A DNA stretch of 64,000 nt from Mariniflexile gromovii (lineage in GTDB: Bacteria; Bacteroidota; Bacteroidia; Flavobacteriales; Flavobacteriaceae). The translations under genes were made by a program, and so were the position numbers. Positions within the stretch are counted from its first letter, which is position 1. Each line of letters opens with the position of its first letter. The stretch lies in assembly GCF_017814435.1 (NCBI RefSeq), contig NZ_JAGJCB010000020.1:1-64000 (forward strand), in the 5' to 3' direction. Positions 37,960 through 47,264 of this stretch are shown piece after piece. The notes under the pieces were generated by a model. The model was not told the origin of the DNA, did no database searches, and saw nothing but the letters and a program-made list of their open reading frames with translations.

Positions 37960-39030
37960 ATGAAAACGCCTAAAATATTACTTTTCGTATTATTTATAAT
38001 AGTATTAACATTTTCTTCATTTACTAAAGCTGATCAAGAAAAGCCAGAAGCTAAATTTATTGTGGTTTTAGATGCAGGTCATGGAGGTCACGACCACGGT
38101 AATAAAGGAAATGGCTATAAGGAAAGTGAAATTTCATTAAATATTGCTTTAGATGTTGGGAAACAATTGGAGGCAAACCCGAATATAAAAGTGGTTTACA
38201 CTAGAAAGACCGATGTATTTGTAGATTTATTTGAAAGAGGGCAAATAGCCAACAAAGCTAAAGCCGATTTGTTTGTATCCATTCACTGTAATGCGCATAA
38301 ATCGGATGCACATGGTACGGAAACCTTTGTACTTGGAACCCACAGGAACGAAACCAATTTTGAAGTTGCCAAAAAGGAAAACTCGGTAATTTTTCTTGAA
38401 GATGATTATGAAAAGAAATATAAAGGGTTCGACCCCAACTCCCCCGAATCTGTAATGAGCATATTAATAAGTCAAGAAGAATATCTGGACCAAAGCATAA
38501 TGTTGGCAAGTTTAATTCAAAATAGATTCACAAATAAATTAAAACGAACCAACAGAGGTGTTAAACAAGCAGGATTTATTGTATTGCACCAAACCGTGAT
38601 GCCTAGTGTATTGGTAGAAGTTGGTTTTTTAACAAATAGGGAAGAAGGTGCGTATTTGAATTCACCAAAAGGACAAAAAGATATGTCCAATTCCATAACC
38701 AGTGCTATTTTGGAGTATAAACATACTTTAGATGGCAATGTAAATGATTTTGTTTTTTACGATGATACACCAGATGTAAAAACACCCGAAACTATTGAAG
38801 TGCCTAAAATATCGCAAGTAATAAAGTCTGTAGCTAGTTCCATAACATTCAAAGTGCAAATAGCTGCCACCACAAGAGCCATAGAGCCAAAACCCAATAA
38901 TTTTAAAGGACTTAAAAATATTACCAGAGAAAAAGAAGGAAATCTGTTCAAGTACTTTTATGGCAATACCTCCGATTACAATACCACAAAAATATTAGAG
39001 GAAGAAGCCATAAAAACAACTGCCAATTAA
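37960..39030 (+). CDS. N-acetylmuramoyl-L-alanine amidase (Amidase_3) with SPOR-like tail
   Basis: About 356 aa from ATG 37960; an earlier in-frame ATG at 37918 would add 14 residues before the signal peptide (LLFVLFIIVLTFSSFTKA). The catalytic domain is AmiC-like: VLDAGHGGHDHG (Zn His), YKESEISLNI (Zn Glu), VSIHCNAH (Zn His), and LVEVGFLTNREE with the catalytic Glu. It cleaves the amide between MurNAc and the stem peptide for cell division or wall turnover. The last 60 residues (FKVQIAATTRAIEPK ... LFKYFYGNTSDYN) look like a SPOR peptidoglycan-binding domain, but the final strand seems to be missing. Confidence 0.92.
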   Translation: MKTPKILLFVLFIIVLTFSSFTKADQEKPEAKFIVVLDAGHGGHDHGNKGNGYKESEISLNIALDVGKQLEANPNIKVVYTRKTDVFVDLFERGQIANKAKADLFVSIHCNAHKSDAHGTETFVLGTHRNETNFEVAKKENSVIFLEDDYEKKYKGFDPNSPESVMSILISQEEYLDQSIMLASLIQNRFTNKLKRTNRGVKQAGFIVLHQTVMPSVLVEVGFLTNREEGAYLNSPKGQKDMSNSITSAILEYKHTLDGNVNDFVFYDDTPDVKTPETIEVPKISQVIKSVASSITFKVQIAATTRAIEPKPNNFKGLKNITREKEGNLFKYFYGNTSDYNTTKILEEEAIKTTAN

Positions 39031-39087
39031 AGAGGTTCTTTTTAAATTTATTTTAAATTTGTACTTCTAACATTTACTCTATTTACT

Positions 39088-40017
39088 TTGAAGATATCAA
39101 AAGAAGTTAAAACAGGCATATTAGTATTATCAGGAATTGCACTTTTTATTTTTGGATTTAATTACCTAAAAGGAAATAATATATTTGAACCCACCGATGT
39201 TTTTTACACTGAATTTGATTATAATTCATTAAGTAAATCGTCGCCAGTTACCGTTATGGGCAATTCGGTTGGAAAAATTGAAGACATCTCATACAACTAC
39301 GATACGGGAAAAACAAGAGTTGCATTTACTGTAAGCGAGAAATTAAAATTTTCCAAAAACAGTGTTATTAGAATGTATGAAACCGGCTTAATGGGAGGGA
39401 ATGCACTAGCCATACTTATTAGTAATGAAGGTGAACAAGCAAAACCCGGTGATGTATTGCCATCTGAAGTTGAATTTGGCTTAGTAACCAATCTTTCTAA
39501 AAACTTTTCAGGAGTTACTGATAATTTAGATTCTACTTTAAAATCGACTGATACGTTAATGTCAAGTATCAATAGATTGGTTAATGATAATTCAGATGCT
39601 GGTTTAAAACGTACCATTGAAGAATTAAATCACACCTTAAAGTCATTTAAAACCACATCAAATTCTGTAAATGCGGTTATATCCAATAATGATAAAAACA
39701 TAACGGCCATACTAGAGAAATTTAAAACGATAAGTAGTGATTTAGCTTTACTTTCTGCCGATTTAAAAGACGCTAACGTTGGGGCAACGGTTGAAAATTT
39801 AAATAGCGCCATCACCAAATTAAATACCATATTAACAACTCTAGATAAAGGCGAAGGTTCTTTAGGAAAGTTACTAAAAGATGAAGGATTGTATAACAAT
39901 CTTGATGGAGCAACAAAGGAGATGGAAGAATTGCTGCGTGATATAAAATTGCACCCAAAACGTTATTTTAGAATATTATCTAAAAAAGAAATTCCGTATC
40001 AAGAAGAAACTAAATAA
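39088..40017 (+). CDS. MlaD/MCE-domain protein
   Basis: 309 aa starting at TTG 39088. One N-terminal membrane anchor (GILVLSGIALFIFGFNYLKG, residues 11-30) is followed by an MCE domain (about 38-115: FYTEFDYNSLSKSSPVTVMG ... VGKIEDISYN ... LMGGNALAIL) and a long helical C-terminal region (150-300). MlaD-type proteins form periplasmic rings that move phospholipids between membranes with an ABC ATPase and permease. No such partners lie nearby, but the neighbours (lptD, cell-wall amidase) also serve the envelope. Confidence 0.88.
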   Translation: MKISKEVKTGILVLSGIALFIFGFNYLKGNNIFEPTDVFYTEFDYNSLSKSSPVTVMGNSVGKIEDISYNYDTGKTRVAFTVSEKLKFSKNSVIRMYETGLMGGNALAILISNEGEQAKPGDVLPSEVEFGLVTNLSKNFSGVTDNLDSTLKSTDTLMSSINRLVNDNSDAGLKRTIEELNHTLKSFKTTSNSVNAVISNNDKNITAILEKFKTISSDLALLSADLKDANVGATVENLNSAITKLNTILTTLDKGEGSLGKLLKDEGLYNNLDGATKEMEELLRDIKLHPKRYFRILSKKEIPYQEETK

Positions 40018-40023
40018 ATACGC

Positions 40024-41337
40024 ATGGCATATTTACCAAATATAATCTTTGTAATATTACTTGGTATAGGTGTTGGTTTTTTCGTAAAAAACGTAAAAAA
40101 ACTTACCCGTAATATCAAATTAGGTCATGATGTAGATGTTAGTGATAACAAATCACAACGTTGGAAAAACATGGCAATGATAGCTTTAGGGCAAAGTAAA
40201 ATGGTGCGTCGCCCCATCGCTGGCTTTTTGCATATTGTGGTTTATTTAGGCTTCATTATCATCAATATTGAAGTATTAGAAATTATTATCGATGGTATTT
40301 TTGGTACACATCGCATCGGTTTATCAGTACTTCCAGAACCTGTTTACGGTTTTTTAATAGGTGCTTTTGAAGTGTTGGCTATTTTAGTTTTAATCTCCGT
40401 TATTATTTTTTGGATACGTAGAAATATTATCAAATTAGCACGTTTCTGGAAAAGCGAAATGACCAGTTGGCCTAAAAACGATGGTAATTTCATCTTGTAT
40501 TTTGAAATGGTTTTAATGACCTTGTTTTTGGTTATGAATGCCACCGATACCCATTTCCAGAGTATCAATACGTGCAATATCATAAGTCAACATATAGCAC
40601 CATGGTTTAATGGGCTGTCAGAAAACGCACTTCATGCAGTAGAAAGAACTGCTTGGTGGCTTCATATCATGGGTATTTTAGTGTTTTTGAATTATTTGTA
40701 TTTTTCTAAGCATCTTCATATTTTATTGGCTTTTCCAAACACTTATTTTGGAAAATTGAAACCAAAGGGGCAGCTTGATAATTTAGAAGCAGTTACCAAA
40801 GAAGTAAAAATGATGATGGACCCCAATGTCGATCCATTTGCGGCACCTGCTGAAGGCGCCGAAAATGCTATGCCAGCCAAATTTGGAGCCAGCGACGTGA
40901 AAGATTTAAATTGGGTACAGCTTTTAAATGCCTATACCTGTACCGAGTGCGGACGTTGCACCAGCGAATGTCCTGCAAACCAAACAGGTAAAAAACTATC
41001 GCCACGAAAAATCATGATGGATACCCGCGACCGTTTAGAGGAAGTAGGTAAAAATATAGACGCCAACAAAGGAGAGTTCAAGGAAGACGGGAAACAACTT
41101 CTAGATAATTATATCACCAGAGAAGAATTGTGGGCATGTACCTCGTGTAATGCCTGTGTAGAAGCGTGTCCTGTAAGCATCGATCCGCTTTCAATCATCA
41201 TGGATATGCGTCGATATTTGGTTATGGAACAGTCCGCTGCCCCCGTAGAATTAAATAACATGATGAGCAATATTGAAAACAACGGTGCGCCGTGGCCATA
41301 CAACCAAATGGACCGATTAAACTGGAAAAACGAATAA
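40024..41337 (+). CDS. Membrane-bound 4Fe-4S dicluster oxidoreductase subunit
   Basis: 437 aa. About five membrane helices in residues 1-245 (starting NIIFVILLGIGVGFFV; later HIVVYLGFIIINIEVLEIII) precede a soluble part with two 4Fe-4S motifs: Cys306/309/312/316 (CTECGRCTSECP) and Cys372/375/378/382 (CTSCNACVEACP). The layout resembles HdrE/HdrD- or NarI-GlpC-like electron-transfer proteins. The next gene encodes a CCG-domain partner, so together they look like a heterodisulfide-reductase-like or quinone-linked reductase module. Electron donor and acceptor are unknown. It lies 7 nt downstream of the MCE gene. Confidence 0.85.
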   Translation: MAYLPNIIFVILLGIGVGFFVKNVKKLTRNIKLGHDVDVSDNKSQRWKNMAMIALGQSKMVRRPIAGFLHIVVYLGFIIINIEVLEIIIDGIFGTHRIGLSVLPEPVYGFLIGAFEVLAILVLISVIIFWIRRNIIKLARFWKSEMTSWPKNDGNFILYFEMVLMTLFLVMNATDTHFQSINTCNIISQHIAPWFNGLSENALHAVERTAWWLHIMGILVFLNYLYFSKHLHILLAFPNTYFGKLKPKGQLDNLEAVTKEVKMMMDPNVDPFAAPAEGAENAMPAKFGASDVKDLNWVQLLNAYTCTECGRCTSECPANQTGKKLSPRKIMMDTRDRLEEVGKNIDANKGEFKEDGKQLLDNYITREELWACTSCNACVEACPVSIDPLSIIMDMRRYLVMEQSAAPVELNNMMSNIENNGAPWPYNQMDRLNWKNE

Positions 41338-41347
41338 TAAAATAATT

Positions 41348-41434
41348 TGGGCGTTACCCAAGGGTCGGGCTTTCGGCAGTCGCTTCCCGATGAAAAAATC
41401 GGGAGAGCTCCAACAATGCCTCAATCCCTAACGC
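41348..41434. repeat. Palindromic intergenic repeat element, copy A
   Basis: An 87-bp GC-richer element between two cistrons of the Fe-S operon. It starts with gcgtta (41351-41356) and ends with its complement taacgc (41429-41434). Inside are small hairpins: accc-aa-gggt (41356-41365) and cccgat ... atcggg (41386-41391, 41398-41403). It shares the words cgctt, gctttcggc and a tcaatc-type end with the element at 54971-55100, so both seem to be members of one family. Confidence 0.65.
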
Positions 41435-41449
41435 AAAAAAAAATAGAAC

Positions 41450-42241
41450 ATGAGCGAATTACTAAAAGTGCCAACCATGGCAGAATTTATGGCAGAAGGA
41501 AAGCAACCTGAAGTATTGTTTTGGGTGGGTTGTGCTGGTAGTTTTGACGATAGAGCCAAAAAAATAACCAAAGCTTTTGTTAAACTATTAAATAAAGCCA
41601 AAGTAGAATTTGCTGTTTTAGGAACCGAAGAAAGCTGTACTGGTGATCCTGCAAAACGCGCTGGAAACGAATTTTTGTTTCAAATGCAAGCCGTAACAAA
41701 CATAGAAGTTTTAAACGCTTACGAAGTAAAAAAGATAGTAACCGCTTGTCCGCATTGTTTTAATACCATAAAAAACGAATATCCTGAATTAGGTGGAAAC
41801 TATGAGGTCATGCACCACACACAGTTTTTAAAAACCTTATTGGACGATGGGCGTTTAACTGTTGAAGGTGGCGAATTTAAAGGAAAACGTATCACCTTTC
41901 ACGATCCTTGTTACCTAGGTCGTGCCAATAATGTATATGAAGCACCACGCGATTTAATTAAAAAATTAGAAGCGGAATTGGTAGAAATGAAAAACTGCAA
42001 GCGCACTGGGTTATGTTGCGGAGCAGGAGGCGCTCAAATGTTTAAAGAACCAGAAAAAGGAAATAAAGACGTAAATGTAGAGCGTACCGAACAAGCTTTG
42101 GAAGTACAACCAGAAATTATTGCAGCGGGATGCCCGTTCTGTAATACCATGATGACCGATGGGGTCAAAGCCAAAGATAAAGAAGCCGAGGTACCTGTTA
42201 TGGATATTGCCGAATTAATTGCCAATGCCCAAGATTTATAA
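41450..42241 (+). CDS. CCG-domain Fe-S oxidoreductase subunit (HdrB/GlpC-like)
   Basis: 263 aa with two cysteine-rich CCG domains: the first around WVGCAGSFDDRA and TACPHCFNTIKNEY, the second HDPCYLGRANNVYE, LCCGAGGAQMF and GCPFCNTMM. In HdrB-type proteins these bind noncubane 4Fe-4S clusters and form the active site or a quinone-side relay. It works with the preceding membrane dicluster protein; the 112-bp gap between them is taken up by a repeat element instead of a promoter of recognisable form. Soluble, cytoplasmic face expected. Confidence 0.88.
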   Translation: MSELLKVPTMAEFMAEGKQPEVLFWVGCAGSFDDRAKKITKAFVKLLNKAKVEFAVLGTEESCTGDPAKRAGNEFLFQMQAVTNIEVLNAYEVKKIVTACPHCFNTIKNEYPELGGNYEVMHHTQFLKTLLDDGRLTVEGGEFKGKRITFHDPCYLGRANNVYEAPRDLIKKLEAELVEMKNCKRTGLCCGAGGAQMFKEPEKGNKDVNVERTEQALEVQPEIIAAGCPFCNTMMTDGVKAKDKEAEVPVMDIAELIANAQDL

Positions 42242-42294
42242 ATTAGGCAATAGCTTAAAACGTCAGTCGTAAATCAAAAATCTTAAATTAAATC

Positions 42295-42780
42295 ATGTTA
42301 GTAGATTTTAAAACATTACCGGAAGAATCACGAGTTTGGATATATCAAGCCAATCGTTCTTTTTCTGAAGAAGAAATAGAAGAGATACAGTCAAAATTGG
42401 ATGTATTTATTGAAAATTGGACAGCACATGGAAGTGATTTACAATCGGGCTATTTAATTAAATACAAAAGATTCATCGTCATAGGCATCAATCAAAACCT
42501 AAACAAAGCAACGGGTTGTTCCATTGATTCATCTGTTCGTTTTATTCAGCAATTAGAAAAAGATTATAATGTTGATTTGATGGATAAAATGAATGTTTCC
42601 TACAAACAAGGCGATTTTATAGCATACAAAACACTTACCGATTTTAAACAAATGGCAAAAGATAAAGCTGTTTCAAAAAACACCATCGTTTTTAATAATT
42701 TAGTTTCCAATATTGCCGAGTTTAATGAAAATTGGGAAGTTCCTGCAAGCGAGAGTTGGCATAGTCGATTTGTTAAGTAA
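42295..42780 (+). CDS. Conserved Bacteroidota protein of unknown function
   Basis: 161 aa, soluble, no signal peptide. Recognisable segments are SRVWIYQANRSFSEEE at the N terminus, IENWTAHGSDLQSGYLIKY and CSIDSSVRFIQQLEKDY in the middle. Relatives are often labelled ABC transporter ATPase, but no Walker A, signature or Walker B motif is present, so I do not accept that name. It may share a transcript with the Fe-S oxidoreductase pair (53-bp gap containing a simple repeat). Function unknown. Confidence 0.75.
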   Translation: MLVDFKTLPEESRVWIYQANRSFSEEEIEEIQSKLDVFIENWTAHGSDLQSGYLIKYKRFIVIGINQNLNKATGCSIDSSVRFIQQLEKDYNVDLMDKMNVSYKQGDFIAYKTLTDFKQMAKDKAVSKNTIVFNNLVSNIAEFNENWEVPASESWHSRFVK

Positions 42781-42854
42781 ATCTTCAAAATTTAAACAGA
42801 AAAGCTTTCATATTTCAAATACAATAATCAATTTTACAGCTTAAATAGTAAATT

Positions 42855-44078
42855 ATGGCTAAGGAAATTTTCCTATTAAATATCTCTGGACAAGATAAAC
42901 CAGGTTTAACTGCTAGTTTAACAAGTGTTTTAGCAGAATACAAAGCAAAAGTATTAGACATTGGTCAAGCAAACATTCACGACACCTTATCCTTAGGTAT
43001 TTTATTTGAAATTCATGCAGGTTCAAAATCGGCAGCCGTTTTAAAAGATTTGCTTTTTAAATCGTATGAACTAGGTATAAAAGCAAAATTCACTCCAATT
43101 TCACTTGAAAATTACGAAAAATGGGTGGGGCTTCAAGGTAAAGACCGCTACATTGTAACCATTTTAGGTGAAAAGTTAACAGCACAACAAATATCGCAAG
43201 TCACTGAAATTATTTCGCAAAAGAACCTGAATATCGATTCTATAAAACGATTAACAGGAAGAACCTCGCTTGTAAAAAAAGAAGAATATCCTAGAGCTTG
43301 TATTCAATTGTCCATTAGAGGGCATATTGATGATAAACGCGAGTTTACCTTAAAATTCATGCAAATTTCAAGGGATTTGGATGTTGATATTGCATTTCAA
43401 GAAGATAATATTTACAGAAGAAACCGCCGTTTGGTGTGTTTCGATATGGATTCCACCCTTATTCAAGCTGAAGTTATTGATAAACTAGCAGAATTAGCTG
43501 GTGTTGGCGATGAAGTAAAAGCCATTACAGAATTGGCTATGCAAGGTGAAATAGACTTTAGCGAAAGTTTTATTAGACGTATGAAGCTTCTAAAAGGACT
43601 ATCAGAAGAAGTATTGCATGAAGTGGCTGTTAATTTGCCTCTTACAAAAGGAGCTAGAAGACTTATGACCACTTTAAAAAGTTATGGATTTAAAACCGCA
43701 ATTTTGTCTGGTGGATTTACCTATTTCGGTCACTATTTACAAAAAGAATTAGGGATGGATTATGTATATGCCAATCAATTGGAAATTAAGGATGGTGTTT
43801 TAACGGGCGGCTACCTTGGTGATATTGTAGATGGTAATAAAAAAGCAGAATATCTTAAAGAAATTGCCTTAAAAGAAGGTATTGATATCAGTCAAACTAT
43901 AGCTGTTGGTGATGGTGCCAACGATTTACCGATGCTTAATTTAGCTGGTTTAGGCATTGCGTTTCATGCAAAACCTAAAGTTAAAGACAATGCCCAAAGT
44001 TCTATTTCAAGTATTGGTTTAGATGGTGTTTTGTATTTATTAGGCTACCACGATAGACACATCGATTTATTGGATTAA
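42855..44078 (+). CDS. serB: Phosphoserine phosphatase with N-terminal ACT domains
   Basis: 407 aa. Residues 1-180 hold two ACT-type regulatory domains (LLNISGQDKPGLTASLTSVL; YIVTILGEKLTAQQISQV). The HAD phosphatase follows: nucleophile Asp197 in FDMDSTLIQAEVIDKLAELA, SGGFTYFGHYLQKELG (motif II Ser), and VGDGANDLPMLNLAGLGIAF (motif III). It makes L-serine from phosphoserine, with ACT domains for serine feedback. A hairpin follows at 44102-44141. Confidence 0.94.
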   Translation: MAKEIFLLNISGQDKPGLTASLTSVLAEYKAKVLDIGQANIHDTLSLGILFEIHAGSKSAAVLKDLLFKSYELGIKAKFTPISLENYEKWVGLQGKDRYIVTILGEKLTAQQISQVTEIISQKNLNIDSIKRLTGRTSLVKKEEYPRACIQLSIRGHIDDKREFTLKFMQISRDLDVDIAFQEDNIYRRNRRLVCFDMDSTLIQAEVIDKLAELAGVGDEVKAITELAMQGEIDFSESFIRRMKLLKGLSEEVLHEVAVNLPLTKGARRLMTTLKSYGFKTAILSGGFTYFGHYLQKELGMDYVYANQLEIKDGVLTGGYLGDIVDGNKKAEYLKEIALKEGIDISQTIAVGDGANDLPMLNLAGLGIAFHAKPKVKDNAQSSISSIGLDGVLYLLGYHDRHIDLLD

Positions 44079-44101
44079 ATAAAAGAAATCCATTCATAAA
44101 A

Positions 44102-44141
44102 AACTATTTGGCTTGTTTTATTAAAAAGAAGCCAAATAGTT
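44102..44141 (+). terminator. Hairpin after serB
   Basis: aactatttggctt (44102-44114) and aagccaaatagtt (44129-44141) form a perfect 13-bp stem with a 14-nt loop. The downstream T content is moderate (cattactttcttt), so termination is probable but not strong. Confidence 0.6.
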
Positions 44142-44263
44142 CATTACTTTCTTTATAAATCTATCATAAAGTCTTTTCAACTTCTTTTTAAAAGTAGTAT
44201 TTTGGCATGGTTATTTATGTAGTAATAAAATACTATGTTCACTTGCTAAATTAATCCTCAAAT

Positions 44264-47182
44264 ATGCGTCAAATATTATTAACGGTACTTTCTCTATATA
44301 TATCATTCTCAGGCTTTGCTCAAATACACAATAACCCTTTGGCTTCCAGAGATATGGAAGCGCAAAAAAAATGGGTAGACAGTGTATATAAATCCTTGTC
44401 TTTAGAAGAAAAAGTTGGGCAGTTATATATGGTTCAAGTAATGTCTAATCAAGATCAAGCAACAAAAAACAAGTTGGTAGATTTGATTAGAACGCATCAC
44501 ATTGGAGGCTTAATTTATTCTCTTGGAACACCCGACAAACAAGCAGCATTAAATAATGAATTGCAATCGCTTTCTAAAATTCCGCTGTTAGTAGGTATGG
44601 ATGCTGAATGGGGTTTGAGCATGCGTTTAAATAATACCTACGCTTTTCCTTGGAACATGACGCTTGGAGCCATAAACGATAACAACTTAATCGAACAAAC
44701 TGGCAAACAAATAGGTGAACATTGTAAGCGTTTAGGGGTTCATTTTAATTTTGCGCCTGTGGTTGATATTAACACTAACCCGTTAAACCCCATTATAGGA
44801 AATCGTTCGTTTGGTGAAGATAGAGACAATGTAACCGAAAAAGCATTGGCCTTTATGAAAGGTATGCAAGGTGCTGGTGTTTTGGCAAGCGCGAAACATT
44901 TTCCTGGGCATGGGGATACCGATCAAGATTCGCATAAAACCTTACCAACTATTAGTTTTAATGAAAAGCGTATCGATTCCATAGAATTGTATCCTTATAG
45001 AAAATTAATAAACGAAGGTTTAGCTAGTGTAATGGTAGCGCATTTAAAAGTGCCAAGTTTAGAACCGTCTGGCTTTCCTTCCTCATTGTCAAAACATATT
45101 GTAACGGATATATTAAAAGAGAAATTAGGCTTTCAAGGACTCATTTTTACTGATGCCTTGGATATGAAAGGTGCTGCCGATTTTAAAGAAGCTGGAAGTA
45201 TAGATTTAGCTGCTTTTAAAGCAGGGAATGATGTGATGTTAATGTCTGAAAATGTAGCTGTTGGTATTTCAAAAATTGTAGAAGCTTATAATAATGGAGA
45301 GATTAGTGAAGCACATTTAGAACTTTCAGTTAAAAAAATTCTACAAGCAAAATATAAAGTTGGTTTAAATAAGTATGAACCAGTTGGTTTGAATAATTTG
45401 TCAACCGATTTAAATAGATTAAAAGATGACATTTTATATGAAGAATTATTAGAAAATGCCATCACTATTGTTAAAAATAAACAGGATTTATTGCCATTTC
45501 GCCATCTTGAAGAAAAAACAATTGCATACGTTAAAATGGGTGATGATGATGGTACCGTGTTTTTAAACGAACTTAAAAAGTACGCCAAAGTACATGAAAT
45601 TCAAGGAGAAACTTTAGAAGATTTAATGGCAAAACTTCAAGATTACAATACGGTTGTTATTGGTTTGCACCGTTCAAATCAAAATCCTTGGAAATCCTAT
45701 CAGTTTACTAGTACAGAATTGACATGGCTCTATGAAATTGCGAAAACCCACAAAGTAGTTTTAGACGTATTTGTTAAACCATACGCGCTTTCAGACCTAA
45801 CTTCAATTGCAAATATTGAAAGTATTGTGGTAAGTTATCAAAACAGTAAAATAGCTCAAGAAAAATCGGCACAAATCATTTTTGGGGCTATCGCATCAAA
45901 AGGCACTTTACCGGTTTCTATTGGGAAATATTTTAAAGCGGGTGATGGTATTCAAAACAATGCCATACTGCGTTTAAGTTACACGGTTCCAGAACGTGTG
46001 GGAATGGATTCTAAAAAATTAAATAAAATCGATTCATTAGCTCTAAAAGCCATCAATGGTAAGATGACACCAGGAATTCAATTATTGGTAGCAAGAAAAG
46101 GAAAAGTAATTTATAATAAAAGTTTTGGAAAACATACCTATTCAGGAAATGAACCAGTAGAATTTGATGATATTTATGATGTTGCATCGTTAACTAAAAT
46201 TCTGGCAACTTTACCTTTACTTATGGAATTGGTGGAAAAGGGTGAAGTTAATTTAAATACAAAGCTTTCTCAAATTTTACCTAGTTATAAGAATTCAAAC
46301 AAAGCAAATACCACATTAAAAGCAATGTTATCACATTATGCCCGACTAAGGCCATGGGAACCTTTTTATGCACATACTTTAGACAGTGCTACAAAACGCC
46401 CAAGTGATAAATATTATAGAAAGGAACGCAGTGAAAAGTTTAATATTGAAGTAGCCAATAATTTATATTTACGATCAGATTATCCAGATTCTATTCAAAA
46501 AATCATTAGAGATTCAGATTTATTAAGTAGAACACAATATAGATATAGTGATTTTCCATATTTCATTTTAAAGAAATATATTGAGAACTATTACGATAGA
46601 ACATTAGATTTTCTTGTAGAAGAACATTTTTATAAATCGTTAGGCGCTAACTATACTATGTACAATCCGTATCATAAAATAAGTAATACAAAAATAGTTC
46701 CAACGGAAATTGATGATTATTACAGATTTCAAGAAGTACATGGTTATGTGCACGATATGGGAGCTGCCATGCAAAATGGAATTGGTGGGCATGCAGGAAT
46801 ATTTAGTAATGCCAATGATGTTGCTAAAATTATGCAAATGTATTTGCAAAAAGGATTTTATGGCGGAAAGCGTTATTTTAAATCAGAAACACTCGATTTG
46901 TTTAACACGTGTTACTATTGTGATAAAGGAAACAGAAGAGGTATTGGTTTCGATAAACCACAATTAGGTGAAGATGGTCCAACATGTGGCTGCGTGTCAT
47001 TAAATAGTTTTGGTCACTCTGGTTTTACAGGAACTTATGCGTGGGCAGATCCCGAGGAAGAAATAGTTTATGTGTTTTTAGCGAATAGAACGTACCCAAG
47101 TGCTACACAAAATTTGCTTTTAAAGGAAAATATTAGAACAGATATACAACGCTTAATTTATGAAGCGATAATTAAAGAATAA
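44264..47182 (+). CDS. Glycoside hydrolase family 3 / serine beta-lactamase-like fusion
   Basis: 972 aa with a signal peptide (ILLTVLSLYISFSGFAQ). Residues about 35-560 are a GH3 domain of the NagZ-like type: KHFPGHGDTDQDSH (His of the catalytic dyad, from Lys211) and nucleophile Asp297 in FTDALDM, followed by a GH3 C-terminal-like region. Residues about 590-970 are a serine beta-lactamase/PBP4-like domain with Ser642-x-x-Lys645 (ASLTKI), a YSD motif near 765 and a HSGFTG motif near the C terminus. The combination could hydrolyse beta-N-acetylglucosaminides and an amide or ester in peptidoglycan fragments in the periplasm. The role is inferred from domains. Confidence 0.9.
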   Translation: MRQILLTVLSLYISFSGFAQIHNNPLASRDMEAQKKWVDSVYKSLSLEEKVGQLYMVQVMSNQDQATKNKLVDLIRTHHIGGLIYSLGTPDKQAALNNELQSLSKIPLLVGMDAEWGLSMRLNNTYAFPWNMTLGAINDNNLIEQTGKQIGEHCKRLGVHFNFAPVVDINTNPLNPIIGNRSFGEDRDNVTEKALAFMKGMQGAGVLASAKHFPGHGDTDQDSHKTLPTISFNEKRIDSIELYPYRKLINEGLASVMVAHLKVPSLEPSGFPSSLSKHIVTDILKEKLGFQGLIFTDALDMKGAADFKEAGSIDLAAFKAGNDVMLMSENVAVGISKIVEAYNNGEISEAHLELSVKKILQAKYKVGLNKYEPVGLNNLSTDLNRLKDDILYEELLENAITIVKNKQDLLPFRHLEEKTIAYVKMGDDDGTVFLNELKKYAKVHEIQGETLEDLMAKLQDYNTVVIGLHRSNQNPWKSYQFTSTELTWLYEIAKTHKVVLDVFVKPYALSDLTSIANIESIVVSYQNSKIAQEKSAQIIFGAIASKGTLPVSIGKYFKAGDGIQNNAILRLSYTVPERVGMDSKKLNKIDSLALKAINGKMTPGIQLLVARKGKVIYNKSFGKHTYSGNEPVEFDDIYDVASLTKILATLPLLMELVEKGEVNLNTKLSQILPSYKNSNKANTTLKAMLSHYARLRPWEPFYAHTLDSATKRPSDKYYRKERSEKFNIEVANNLYLRSDYPDSIQKIIRDSDLLSRTQYRYSDFPYFILKKYIENYYDRTLDFLVEEHFYKSLGANYTMYNPYHKISNTKIVPTEIDDYYRFQEVHGYVHDMGAAMQNGIGGHAGIFSNANDVAKIMQMYLQKGFYGGKRYFKSETLDLFNTCYYCDKGNRRGIGFDKPQLGEDGPTCGCVSLNSFGHSGFTGTYAWADPEEEIVYVFLANRTYPSATQNLLLKENIRTDIQRLIYEAIIKE

Positions 47183-47189
47183 AGTACTT

Positions 47190-47242
47190 AAAGTTAAAAA
47201 GTTTTAAAGTTGATTATCTAAACCATACAACTTTTTAACTTT
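47190..47242. repeat. 14-bp inverted repeat made of simple-repeat words
   Basis: aaagttaaaaagtt (47190-47203) pairs exactly with aactttttaacttt (47229-47242); loop 25 nt. It lies between the GH3 gene and bshA. With almost no G/C it would be a weak RNA hairpin; the same word type appears at 8500-8533. Confidence 0.55.
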
Positions 47243-47264
47243 ATAACTTTTCAACTAAAAAAAT

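Noticed and set aside
42295-42780. ABC transporter ATPase label commonly given to this protein family
   Set aside because: No Walker A, signature or Walker B motif can be found in the 161 residues.
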